Source: XN24 sp964413755
GTDB taxonomy: Bacteria > Pseudomonadota > Gammaproteobacteria > Steroidobacterales > XN24
DNA: 23,975 bases
NCBI GenBank assembly: GCA_964413755.1
Contig: CAYPTW010000037.1
Location: forward strand, 1 to 23,975
Direction of reading: 5' to 3'
Part shown: positions 14,616 through 22,330 of the stretch, one piece after another
Position numbering within the stretch: the stretch's first letter is position 1
Layout of the letters: every line of letters starts with the position of its first letter
Program-made: the position numbers and the translations under genes
Notes under the pieces: model-generated
Told to the model about the DNA's origin: nothing
Database searches by the model: none
Seen by the model: the letters and a program-made list of their open reading frames with translations, nothing else

Positions 14616-15121
14616 CGCCCGGCCCCGGACTGCTGCAGCAGCCGCGTCGCCGCCTCCCGAGCCTTGCGGTCCACGCTCGCCAGGCTCAATGCCTTGCGCG
14701 CCATGCTTTCGGCCGCGGCGGCCTGGCCGGCCTCGAGCCGCAGGTAACCGAGCTCGATCCAGATCCAGGGATTGGCGCTGTCGATGCGCAGCGCGCGCTC
14801 CAGCGTCGAACCGGCCGCCGCCGCGTTGCCCAGCATCGCCTCGCGCCGCGCCTGCTCGACGAGGGCCTCGCCGGCCGGGTGGTAACTGGGGGCGGTGTCC
14901 GGCTCGGGCTGTGGCAACGGCTGCGGCGCCGCGCGCGGCTCAGGCGTCGCCTCGGGCGGCGGCAGCACCTGCGGCTGGCGCAAGGTCGGCTCGATCTCCG
15001 GCGCCGGCTCGCGCACGTCGGGAGGCGGAACCTCCTGCACGGGAAAAGGAGCGCAGCCCGCCACGGCGAAACCGAGCAGCGCGAACAAGACTGACGACCG
15101 TGCCCGTCGTGACCGTCTCAC
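14612..15121 (-). CDS. Proline-rich TPR lipoprotein
   Basis: Predicted lipoprotein of 169 residues from GTG 15119-15121. A basic n-region (RRSRRAR), a hydrophobic stretch and the lipobox VAGC place lipidated Cys23 at the start of the mature protein. A proline/glutamate-rich linker runs to about residue 85, then a tetratricopeptide-like helical part (EALVEQARREAMLG to the end). GTG 15121 was preferred because it overlaps the PBP1B stop as GTGA, like the other junctions in this run. An ATG at 15149-15151 with AGAGGAG upstream would add ten residues and remains possible. Sitting directly after PBP1B, it may take part in peptidoglycan synthesis, as lipoprotein LpoB does for PBP1B, but it shows no clear LpoB homology. 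Confidence 0.75.
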   Translation of the reverse strand: MRRSRRARSSVLFALLGFAVAGCAPFPVQEVPPPDVREPAPEIEPTLRQPQVLPPPEATPEPRAAPQPLPQPEPDTAPSYHPAGEALVEQARREAMLGNAAAAGSTLERALRIDSANPWIWIELGYLRLEAGQAAAAESMARKALSLASVDRKAREAATRLLQQSGAGR

Positions 15122-17505
15122 GGCTCGCCCCGGAAAAACTTGCGCAACCATTCCACTCCTCTCTCGCCCAGCGTCTCATCCCCGGGCTCGCACCCGCGCA
15201 TGGCATACAGCGTCGCGTCCTGCGGCACCGGCACGAACACCGTGTCGGCGCAGCTGCCGCGCGCCAGCAGGCCCGAGGCGTAATCGATCTCCACTTCCAC
15301 CAGGCCCTCCGCCGTGCCCGGCACGAAGGCGGACGCTCCGACTCCGGCCATGATATCGGCCCAGATGGGCAGCGCCCCACTCGCCCCGGTCAGGCCGGTC
15401 GGCGCGTTGTCGTCGCGCCCCACCCAGGTCACGGCCAGAGTATCGCTCCCGAAGCCGGCGAACCAACTATCGCGAAAGTCGCCTGAAGTGCCGGTTTTGC
15501 CTGCATACGCGCGCCCGCCGAGGCGCCGCAGCGCGCCGCGCGCGGTGCCGCGCTCGAAGACGTGGCGCAGGGCGTGCTGCAGCTGTACCACGGCCGCCGG
15601 GTCGGCCACGGCCTCGATGTCCAGCGGGTAACGCGACAGGGGCAGGCCCTCCGGGTCGAGCACGGCGCGCACCGAGCGCAGCGGCGCACGAAAGCCGCCG
15701 GCGGCGATGGCGCCGTAGATCTCCGCCACCTCGAGCGGCGGGTACTCCACCGAGCCGAGCAGCAGGGAGGGAAATGCCGGCGGCGCCGGCCCGCCGGAGA
15801 GGGCCGCGAGACGCGCGGCGACCGCCTCGACCCCGAGCTCCAGCCCGAGGTTGACCGTGGCGAGGTTGAGCGACTCGGCCAGCGCGCGCAGCAGGGAGAC
15901 CGGGCCGCGCGCCTGGTGGTCGAAGTTGTCCGGCTGCCAGGTGTCGCCGTTTTCCAGCGTGACTTCCACCGGCCAGTCTTCCAGCGTCGACGCGAGGGAG
16001 TACTCGCCGGACTCGAATGCCGCCAGGTACACCGCAGGCTTGACCAGGGAGCCGATCGGGCGGCGCGCGTCCAGCGCGCGGTTGAAACCGTCGAAACTGC
16101 CGTCGGCACCACCGACCAGGGCCAGCACCTCGCCCGTCGCCGGACGCGTCACCACGGCCGCCCCCTGCACCGAGGCGGTGGCCTCGCCGCGACGGCGCAA
16201 CTCCGCCACGCCCTCGCTGACGGCCGCCTGGGCGACGCGCTGCGCCAGGGGATCGAGAGTGGTGAGCACCGTGAGCCCGGCCGAGTCGAGATCCTCGTCG
16301 CGGTAGTCGCGCCTGAGCTGGCGGCGCACCAGGCCGAGGAACGCCGGCTGGTACCCGGGTCCCGCCGTGCTGCTGGCGCGCAGCCCGAGGTCGCGCCGCG
16401 ACGCCGCTTCCGCCTGCGCGGCGTGGATCACGCCCTGTGCGGCGAGCAGCTCGAGTACCAGGTCACGCCGCTCGCGCGCACGCTCCGGATGGCGCCACGG
16501 GTTGTAGTAGGAAGGGCCGCGCACGATGGCCACCAGCGTGGCGATCTCCGCAGTGTCGAGCTCGGCCAGCGGCTTGCCGAAATAGAACGCCGCGGCGAGG
16601 CCGAAACCGTGCACCGCACGCGTGCCGTCCTGCCCCATGAACACCTCGTTCACGTAGGCGGTGAGGATGTCGTCCTTGTCGTAATGGCGCTCCAGCAGCA
16701 TGGCCATGAAGGCCTCGGTGATCTTGCGCCCCAGGGTGCGGCGGCTGTCGAGGAAATAGCTTTTCACCAGCTGCTGGGTCAGGGTGCTGCCGCCCTGGCG
16801 CACGGCGCCGGCGCGCAGGTTGACCACCAGGGCGCGGCCGATGGCTTCCAGGTCGATGCCGAAGTGACTGCGGAAGCGGCGGTCCTCCACCGCGATCAAG
16901 GCCTGCTCGAGCAGGGCCGGCACTTCGCCCGGCGCCAGCACGATGCGGTCCTCGCCATGCACCGGGAAAATGCTGCCGATGCGCATCGGGTCCATGCGCA
17001 GCAGCGGCAGCTCGCGGCCCTGCGGGTCGCGGATGCGGCCGACGCCCGCCGCGGTGAAGTCCACCTGTGCCACGACCGGCGCCTGCTCGCCGTCGGCGAA
17101 GCGGAACGGCCGGGTCATGAGGCGCACGCTGGCGCCTTCGCGCCACCAGAAACCAGGGCGCGGCGCCCCGCCGTCGGCCTCGCGATAGCCCTGGGCCCGC
17201 AGCAACTCGATGAAACTGTGAATACCCAGCGGCAGGCCGGCATACAGCTCGACGGGCTCGGCGAACACCTGCGCCGGCTGGTCCCAGCGTCGCCCCTCGA
17301 ACTGGCTGGTGATGCGTGCATCCAGCCACATGAGCCAGGCCGCCAGCGCCAGCACCCCGGCCAGTCCCAGCCACAACAGCCCGCGCCACAGCCGTCGCCG
17401 GCCGCCGGGGGGCCGGCCGCGCGACTTGCGGCGCGCCGCCGCAGCCGGCTTGCGCGATGCCTTGCCGCCGCCCCTGGGCGCCGCGCTGGAAGTGGACTTG
17501 CTCAC
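15118..17505 (-). CDS. mrcB: Bifunctional penicillin-binding protein 1B
   Basis: Class A PBP of 795 residues, inner-membrane anchored with its catalytic part in the periplasm. A short basic cytoplasmic tail (rich in K, R and A) precedes one membrane helix (about 40-61), then the UB2H-like region. The GT51 glycosyltransferase has catalytic Glu207 in VEDRRFRSHFGID and GGSTLTQQL (about 238-246). The transpeptidase has the SxxK serine Ser486 (GSLVKP), SLN (545-547) and KTG (670-672). It polymerises and cross-links peptidoglycan. GTG 17503-17505 was chosen because it overlaps the preceding stop (GTGA); upstream in-frame codons run through the previous gene. All key motifs are intact. Confidence 0.95.
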   Translation of the reverse strand: MSKSTSSAAPRGGGKASRKPAAAARRKSRGRPPGGRRRLWRGLLWLGLAGVLALAAWLMWLDARITSQFEGRRWDQPAQVFAEPVELYAGLPLGIHSFIELLRAQGYREADGGAPRPGFWWREGASVRLMTRPFRFADGEQAPVVAQVDFTAAGVGRIRDPQGRELPLLRMDPMRIGSIFPVHGEDRIVLAPGEVPALLEQALIAVEDRRFRSHFGIDLEAIGRALVVNLRAGAVRQGGSTLTQQLVKSYFLDSRRTLGRKITEAFMAMLLERHYDKDDILTAYVNEVFMGQDGTRAVHGFGLAAAFYFGKPLAELDTAEIATLVAIVRGPSYYNPWRHPERARERRDLVLELLAAQGVIHAAQAEAASRRDLGLRASSTAGPGYQPAFLGLVRRQLRRDYRDEDLDSAGLTVLTTLDPLAQRVAQAAVSEGVAELRRRGEATASVQGAAVVTRPATGEVLALVGGADGSFDGFNRALDARRPIGSLVKPAVYLAAFESGEYSLASTLEDWPVEVTLENGDTWQPDNFDHQARGPVSLLRALAESLNLATVNLGLELGVEAVAARLAALSGGPAPPAFPSLLLGSVEYPPLEVAEIYGAIAAGGFRAPLRSVRAVLDPEGLPLSRYPLDIEAVADPAAVVQLQHALRHVFERGTARGALRRLGGRAYAGKTGTSGDFRDSWFAGFGSDTLAVTWVGRDDNAPTGLTGASGALPIWADIMAGVGASAFVPGTAEGLVEVEIDYASGLLARGSCADTVFVPVPQDATLYAMRGCEPGDETLGERGVEWLRKFFRGEP

Positions 17506-18047
17506 CGCGCCTCTGCGTCGCCGGGTTCGGTTTCGTCGCGCGGGACGGCACGGAACGACACCAGCCCGCGCGTCCCCGGATCCAGCGGCCCGGCGATGGT
17601 CCACGCCACCTGGCGCGAATCGGCGTCGTACGCGGTCTCCGCGCCCGGCCCGGTGGCGCTGTCAGCGACGTAGTCCAGATCGATCGGGACTGTCGCCACG
17701 ATGCGCAGGGCTTCGGCCGGCGCCTCGCCGTCATACTGGAAGCGGATGGTGCCGAGCTGCTCTGGCGCGTCGGCCTGCGGCGGCTGTGTCACGAGGCGCA
17801 CGTCAGCCTCGTCCTCTTCCGGCGCTGGGACGATCCACGCCCACTGGATCGCATCCGCCGGCACGACCAGCTCGACCGCGGGGGGCGGCGCCGGCGCTGC
17901 GGCTTCCAGGAGCTCTTCTTCGTCCGCCGCGAGCGCCTGCCTTGCCGACAGGGACAGCAAGAAAAGCAGGCCAAGGGCCGGTACCCACCCGGAAATTGAC
18001 CGTACCGGCTTGACTCCGGGCCTGCTGGGGTATATTGTGCATTGCAT
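17502..18047 (-). CDS. Secreted protein of unknown function with a DUF11-like beta domain
   Basis: Small exported protein of about 181 residues. A long n-region leads into a hydrophobic signal (VPALGLLFLLSLSARQALA) with probable cleavage before ADEEE. An acidic, proline-rich stretch follows, then a beta-rich domain. The segment VPIDLDYVADSATG with a later VAWTIAGPLDPGTRGLVSF recalls DUF11-type surface repeats. Function unknown. ATG 18045-18047 is taken as start; GTG 18057-18059 is possible and neither has a good ribosome site. Its 5' end overlaps the promoter of the divergent phasin gene. Its stop overlaps the PBP1B start, so an envelope role linked to PBP1B is a guess from context only. Confidence 0.65.
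   Translation of the reverse strand: MQCTIYPSRPGVKPVRSISGWVPALGLLFLLSLSARQALAADEEELLEAAAPAPPPAVELVVPADAIQWAWIVPAPEEDEADVRLVTQPPQADAPEQLGTIRFQYDGEAPAEALRIVATVPIDLDYVADSATGPGAETAYDADSRQVAWTIAGPLDPGTRGLVSFRAVPRDETEPGDAEAR
18010..18036 (+). promoter_or_regulatory. Sigma-70-like promoter of the phasin gene
   Basis: TTGACT (18010-18015) and TATATT (18031-18036) are good -35 and -10 boxes but only 15 bp apart. Using TATTGT (18033-18038) gives a 17-bp spacer. Transcription would begin near 18043, leaving a leader of about 43 nt before the phasin ATG. The promoter lies within the 5' end of the opposing secreted-protein gene. Confidence 0.5.
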
Positions 18048-18085
18048 CAATTGTTGCACCGCACCATGGAACCGAGGTTAACGAA

Positions 18086-18706
18086 ATGATGAACCGAATC
18101 GAACAATTTGCCGATAACCTGAAGTCGGAGTCGCGCCTGATGGCCGACCGCGCGGTGGCCGGGCTGCGGACTGCCGGCCTGGAGACCGCCGGCCTCATCA
18201 GCCGGACCAAGCGTCCGGTCCACGCCGTGGCCGACACCACCCTGAAGCTGAACGCCCTCTCGCACAAGAGCATCGAGAAGCTGCTCAAGCAGCAGGTCAA
18301 GATGCTCGACGAGCTGATCGACGGCAGCGCCGGGCGTATCGAGATGGCCGCCAAGGCCAAGGACGTCAAGTCGCTGTTCGAGAAGCAGGTGTCCTCGCTG
18401 CCCAAGAGCCGGGATCACGCCGTGAAGAACGCGCGCAAGACCATGACCCTGGTGCGCGACACCGGCGACGCCTTCGGCGACCTGTTCAAGGACGTGGTGG
18501 TCGACATCTCGAGCGCCGGCAGCAAGAAGGCTCCGGCCCGCAAGAAGACGACCGCCAAGAAGCGCACGGCCAAGAAGGCTGGCGCGAAGAAGACCACGGC
18601 GCGCAAGACGACCGCGAAGAAGCGGACCACGCGCAAGGCTTCGACGCGCAAGACCAGCGCCAAGAAGGCCGCGGCCAGCAAGTCGACGACGGCGCAGGCC
18701 GCCTGA
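18086..18706 (+). CDS. Phasin-like granule protein with histone H1-like lysine/alanine tail (PhaF-type)
   Basis: Cytoplasmic protein of 206 residues in two parts. Residues 1 to about 145 are amphipathic and helical, as in phasins that coat polyhydroxyalkanoate granules. The rest is a low-complexity basic tail of KKTTAKKR, TAKKAGAKK and RKTTAKK repeats, like AlgP/PhaF and histone H1. PhaF of Pseudomonas has this layout: it coats granules and ties them to DNA so that daughter cells share them. ATG 18086 follows GAGG at 8 nt; the next codon is also ATG (18089). No PHA synthase genes are in the window, so a general nucleoid-associated role is also possible. A strong promoter and terminator make it a single-gene unit. 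Confidence 0.72.
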   Translation: MMNRIEQFADNLKSESRLMADRAVAGLRTAGLETAGLISRTKRPVHAVADTTLKLNALSHKSIEKLLKQQVKMLDELIDGSAGRIEMAAKAKDVKSLFEKQVSSLPKSRDHAVKNARKTMTLVRDTGDAFGDLFKDVVVDISSAGSKKAPARKKTTAKKRTAKKAGAKKTTARKTTAKKRTTRKASTRKTSAKKAAASKSTTAQAA

Positions 18707-18731
18707 GTCGAAGTCGCAGTCGAGCAGAATG

Positions 18732-18763
18732 CGAGGCCCTCCCCGGAGGGCCTCGTTGCTTTC
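18732..18763 (+). terminator. Intrinsic terminator after the phasin gene
   Basis: Arms CGAGGCCCT (18732-18740) and AGGGCCTCG (18747-18755) form a perfect stem that can extend by one more pair around a four-base loop, followed by TTGCTTTC. It lies 25 bp after the phasin stop. The opposing cyclase gene ends at 18796 and might use the same stem, but the minus-strand tail is poor in T. Confidence 0.8.
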
Positions 18764-18795
18764 GGGGGTCACGCGGAGCCGGTCGGCTGAGACCT

Positions 18796-19701
18796 TCAAT
18801 CTTCCTGGATGAAGGTGATGGCCTGGGCTGAGCCGGGCTGCACCACCCGGCCGAGACCGATCACGCCCTCGCCGCTGATCTGCACGCTGTCGCGCCGCAC
18901 GAAGAGCTCCTCGCCCTTGCGCGTGACGATGAAGGAGCCGTTGGTCGACTGGTCGACCAGCAGGAAACGGTCGCGATTCATCTCGATGCGCGCATGCAGG
19001 CGCGAAATCAGGTTGCCCTTGACCACGAGGTCGTTCTCCTCGCTGCGGCCCAGCGTGGCGTGCGGCCGCGAGGGATCGACCACCACTTCCTTGCCGAGGA
19101 AGCGGATGCGCATGCGCCCGCGGGCCTTTTTCTTTTGCTCGTCGCCCCACTTGATGGTGGGCAGCATGCTGGTGATGTCCTCGGACTCCCACAGCGCCTC
19201 GTACATCGCCACCTCGCCGCTCTTGCCCTTGAGCGGGGCGAGGTCGATCTGCCGCACCGCCACGCGCCACTCGGCGCCGAGGTTGGCCACCATGTTCTCG
19301 GTGATGAGGACCTGCGCCGCCTTGGCCTGGCTGGTGACGCGGTTGGCGGTGTTCACGGTGGAGCCGAACACGTCGCGCTCCTCCGGGATCACCGGCCCGA
19401 AATCGCAGCCGACGCGGATCGCCAGCGGCGCGCCGCCGCCCGAGACCACTTCGCCCTTGCTGATCGCCACCTGCATGTCGCGCGCAGCATTCATGGCGCC
19501 GTCGGCCGTGGGGAAGGTCGCCATGACTTCGTCGCCGATGGTCTTCACCACGCGCCCGTTGTAGCTCTCCGTCGCCCGACGCATCACGTCGATGCAGCGG
19601 CCTACGGTCTCGCGCGCCTTGAAGTCCCCGAGGACCTCGTACAGCTCGGTGCTGCCGACGACGTCGGCAAAGAGGACGGCGACTGAATTGTCCCTGGACA
19701 T
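18796..19701 (-). CDS. Class III adenylate cyclase fused to a C-terminal FHA domain
   Basis: Soluble signalling protein of 301 residues. The cyclase domain (about 5-170) has both metal-binding aspartates, D13 in FADVVGST and D57 in IGDEVMATF. It also has adenine-selecting K53 and D110, and transition-state N117 and R121 in VNTANR. These residues indicate an active ATP cyclase rather than a guanylate cyclase. The FHA domain (about 195-300) shows GRS (218-220), SRLHA (233-237) and STNGSF (252-257), the phosphothreonine-binding set. Ser/Thr kinase signalling may therefore control cAMP formation. ATG 19699-19701 follows AGGGAAC; in-frame ATGs at 19728 and 19746 are alternatives. No kinase or phosphatase gene is nearby. 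Confidence 0.9.
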   Translation of the reverse strand: MSRDNSVAVLFADVVGSTELYEVLGDFKARETVGRCIDVMRRATESYNGRVVKTIGDEVMATFPTADGAMNAARDMQVAISKGEVVSGGGAPLAIRVGCDFGPVIPEERDVFGSTVNTANRVTSQAKAAQVLITENMVANLGAEWRVAVRQIDLAPLKGKSGEVAMYEALWESEDITSMLPTIKWGDEQKKKARGRMRIRFLGKEVVVDPSRPHATLGRSEENDLVVKGNLISRLHARIEMNRDRFLLVDQSTNGSFIVTRKGEELFVRRDSVQISGEGVIGLGRVVQPGSAQAITFIQED

Positions 19702-19790
19702 GTTCCCTGGCCTCGTGATGACCGCCATGCCCGAATTCGGGCACATCCGCCGCGAGCATACTCGCTGCCCGCCCGGCGGTTCAACTTGTT

Positions 19791-19818
19791 ATGTTAATTC
19801 AAGGCTATGTTAGTTGAA
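19791..19818 (-). promoter_or_regulatory. Candidate promoter of the cyclase-FHA gene
   Basis: In an AT-rich gap, minus-strand TTCAAC (19813-19818) and TAACAT (19791-19796) stand 16 bp apart as weak -35 and -10 boxes, about 90 nt before the start codon. The same stretch has a direct repeat (ATGTTAATTCAA 19791-19802, ATGTTAGTTGAA 19807-19818) and 7-bp inverted arms TTCAACT (19780-19786) and AGTTGAA (19812-19818), which might be an operator. Confidence 0.4.
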
Positions 19819-19826
19819 CACAACGC

Positions 19827-20774
19827 TCAGGCGCCGTTTCCCTTGCCGCGCTTCACCGCAGCCACGTAGGCAATCCACGCCGGGTCGTTCTCGCCCTCTG
19901 ACACCGGCGCGAAATCGCCGCTGGGCTCGCCGTCCTCGTCCTCGCCCTGCCAGTACACCACGGTGCGCTCGAAACCGGCCTCGAGCAGGAGTTCCTGCAG
20001 CTCCGGCAGCGTCCACAACCGCCAGTCGTAGCTGAACGCCTGCGGCATCTCGGAGCCGTCGGGGAAGTGGAAGTGGATATAACAACGGTAGCGCGCAGTC
20101 ATGGGATCGAAGCTGTGCTGGTCCCAGACGTAGGTGAAGAGCCCGTACTCGGTCTCTTCCTCCTGCTCGACATAGGCGTCGGAGCCGCCGTAGATGTCGA
20201 GCATGAAGACCCCGTCCTCGGCCAGCGCCGCATGCACCGCGCGGAAGTAGGCGACCAGCTCGGCACGGGTCTTGAAGGTCCACCAGCTGAAGTTGAAAGC
20301 CACCGCGATATCGGCCGCGCCGGCCGGGTTGGCCGCTCCGCCCAGCCGGGCCAGCGACGCGCGGGTGTCGGCGGTGCGCACGTCGCCCTCCACCAGGTCC
20401 AGGCGCGCGCGGGACTTGGGCTTGAGCTTGGCGGCATGATGGCTGCGGCCCCACTCCAGCACCTCCGGATCGATGTCCACTGCGACTGCGCTGCGCTCGC
20501 GCCCGCCCCGCACCCAGGCGCAGGCGGCCGCGGCCGTGCCGCAGAAATCCTCGCGCAGCGCCAGCGCCTTGCGCCCGGTCAGCGCCTTGAAGGCCGTGGC
20601 GAGAAACTCCACCTCGTGCTCCACGCTCTGCACCGAGGCCTCGTAGAGCTCGTGCCGGTCGGCCAGGTCGGCCATGGTCACGCGCGGCCCCGATCCGCCC
20701 TTGGCCTTGGATGACTTGGAGGCCTTGGAACCCTTGGAGCCCTTGGACTTCCCTTTCTGCTTCTGCTTTGCCAT
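19827..20774 (-). CDS. Class I SAM-dependent methyltransferase
   Basis: Soluble protein of 315 residues. After a lysine/serine-rich tail of simple repeats (KGSKGSKASKSSKAK, about residues 8-24) comes a Rossmann methyltransferase. Motif I is of the variant form LREDFCGTAAAACAW (near 74), with VAVDIDPEVLEWGR as the strand-2 acidic loop, VEGDVR as motif III and ADIAVAFNFSWW as motif IV. The C-terminal third (FHFPDGSEMPQAFSYDWRLW) is beta-rich and may bind the substrate, which is not known. ATG 20772-20774 was chosen because the residues upstream look non-coding. The basic tail could bind nucleic acid or be disordered. The M28 peptidase gene is divergent 119 bp away. Confidence 0.8.
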   Translation of the reverse strand: MAKQKQKGKSKGSKGSKASKSSKAKGGSGPRVTMADLADRHELYEASVQSVEHEVEFLATAFKALTGRKALALREDFCGTAAAACAWVRGGRERSAVAVDIDPEVLEWGRSHHAAKLKPKSRARLDLVEGDVRTADTRASLARLGGAANPAGAADIAVAFNFSWWTFKTRAELVAYFRAVHAALAEDGVFMLDIYGGSDAYVEQEEETEYGLFTYVWDQHSFDPMTARYRCYIHFHFPDGSEMPQAFSYDWRLWTLPELQELLLEAGFERTVVYWQGEDEDGEPSGDFAPVSEGENDPAWIAYVAAVKRGKGNGA

Positions 20775-20893
20775 TTCCGCCGCGCCTTTCGCCGAGCAAG
20801 CGCGACATTCTACACACGCGCAGGCCGCCTCGTGAGCCGCCGTAGTGATGGTGTAACCTAGTGCGCCCCCGCACATGAATTGGAGCCTTGCCG

Positions 20894-22324
20894 ATGGCCC
20901 GCTGCCTGCCCGCGGCTTCCGCCGCGCTGCTGCTGAGCTGCTGTTCTCTCTTCCTGGCCGTGGCGCCGCGCGCGCACGCCGCGCCGCCGGAACCCGGGCT
21001 GCTGCGCGAGGCGAACGAACTGCGCGACCGCGCCCTGGGCGAGAGCGATGCCTGGCAACACGCCTGGTCGCTCACTACCGAGGTCGGCCCGCGCCCCGCC
21101 GGGTCTGCCGGCGACCGTGCTGCGGTGACCTGGGCATTGACCCGCCTCGCGGACATCGGCTTCGACGAGATCCGGCCGCAGCCGGTCGAGGTCTCTGCCT
21201 GGGAACGTGGCACGGCGGAGGTGCGCGTCACGGCACCGTTTCCCCAGCCGCTGGTCGCCACCGCCCTGGGTCGCAGCGTCGGCACTCCGGAGGGCGGCAT
21301 CGAGGCGCCGGTGGTGCGTTTCGAAAGCCTCGCCGCACTGGAAGCTGCCAAGCCGGAGGAAGTGCGCGGGCGCATCGTATTCATCGACGAGCGCATGGAA
21401 CGCCAGCGTGACGGTAGCGGCTACAGCCCGGCGGTGCAGAAGCGCAGCAGCGGCCCCGCCGTCGCCGCCAGGCGGGGTGCCGTGGCCCTGGTCATCCGCT
21501 CTGTCGGGACCTCGACGCACCGCTTCGCGCATACCGGCGCCACGCGCTATGCGGAGGACGTCCGGCCGATCCCGGCCTTCGCCCTGTCCAACCCGGACGC
21601 CGACCTGGTCACGGCGCAGTTCGCCTCCGGCGAAGAAGTGCGCCTGCACCTGTACTCCAGTGCGCGTGAGCTGCCGCCGACGCGTTCGGCCAACGTCATC
21701 GCCGACATCCGCGGTGCCGACAAGCCCGACGAGATCGTCATCATGGGCGCGCACCTCGACTCGTGGGACCTGGGCACCGGTGCCCAGGACAACGCCACCG
21801 GCGTGGCGATCCTGATGGAAACCGCCCGCTTCATCGCCATGATGCCGCGCCGCCCGGCGCGCACCGTGCGCATCGTGCTGTACGCCAACGAGGAACGCGG
21901 CCTGGACGGCTCGCGCACCTACACCGGCACGGCCATGCAATCGGAGCAGCGGCATGTCATCGGCATCGAGGCCGACGGCGGCGGCGGGCTCATCTATCGC
22001 CTGGACAGCGGCGTGGACGAGAAGGCTTTCCCGGTGATCGAGGCAATGCGCAAAGTGCTGGCGCCGCTCGGCATCGAGGGCGGCGACAACAGCGCCAACG
22101 GCGGCGCCGACCTGTCCACGCTGCGCGCCGAAGGCATGCCCGTGCTGTCGCTGCGCCATGACATGAGCGCTTACTTCGACATCCACCACACTGCCAACGA
22201 CACGCTCGACAAGGTGGACCCGGAAGCGCTCAAGCAGGCGGTCGCCGCCTACGCGTCAGTGGTGTGGATTGCGGCGAATGTCGAGGACGATTTCGGCGCG
22301 ACCGTGCCCAGCGGCTCCGACTGA
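20894..22324 (+). CDS. Secreted M28-family zinc metallopeptidase
   Basis: Exported aminopeptidase or carboxypeptidase-like enzyme of 476 residues. The signal peptide ends near residue 29 (AVAPRAHA before APPEP); two cysteines (16-17) lie in its hydrophobic core. A PA-type insert (about 135-250) precedes the M28 catalytic domain. The metal ligands are in order: H287 in AHLDSWD, D299 in QDNATG, E333 and E334 in NEERG, D361 in EADGG and H432 in DIHHTANDTLD. All are present, so the enzyme should be active in the periplasm or outside the cell. ATG 20894 follows GGAG at 8 nt. It converges on dusA with only 6 bp between stops. Confidence 0.92.
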   Translation: MARCLPAASAALLLSCCSLFLAVAPRAHAAPPEPGLLREANELRDRALGESDAWQHAWSLTTEVGPRPAGSAGDRAAVTWALTRLADIGFDEIRPQPVEVSAWERGTAEVRVTAPFPQPLVATALGRSVGTPEGGIEAPVVRFESLAALEAAKPEEVRGRIVFIDERMERQRDGSGYSPAVQKRSSGPAVAARRGAVALVIRSVGTSTHRFAHTGATRYAEDVRPIPAFALSNPDADLVTAQFASGEEVRLHLYSSARELPPTRSANVIADIRGADKPDEIVIMGAHLDSWDLGTGAQDNATGVAILMETARFIAMMPRRPARTVRIVLYANEERGLDGSRTYTGTAMQSEQRHVIGIEADGGGGLIYRLDSGVDEKAFPVIEAMRKVLAPLGIEGGDNSANGGADLSTLRAEGMPVLSLRHDMSAYFDIHHTANDTLDKVDPEALKQAVAAYASVVWIAANVEDDFGATVPSGSD

Positions 22325-22330
22325 AGGCGC

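Noticed and set aside
15562..17673. Very long plus-strand open frame (703 codons) antisense to PBP1B
   Set aside because: The opposite strand encodes an intact PBP1B with all motifs; this frame is rich in R, A, Q, H and G with no domain, typical of antisense frames in GC-rich DNA.
18520..18690. AAG-rich repeats as a CRISPR or DNA-level repeat array
   Set aside because: They are in-frame lysine/alanine/threonine codons of the phasin tail with irregular spacing and no spacers.
20690..20760. Short tandem TTGGAGGC/CTTGGA-type repeats as a mobile or regulatory repeat
   Set aside because: They encode the low-complexity KGSKGSKASK tail of the methyltransferase and are explained by coding.
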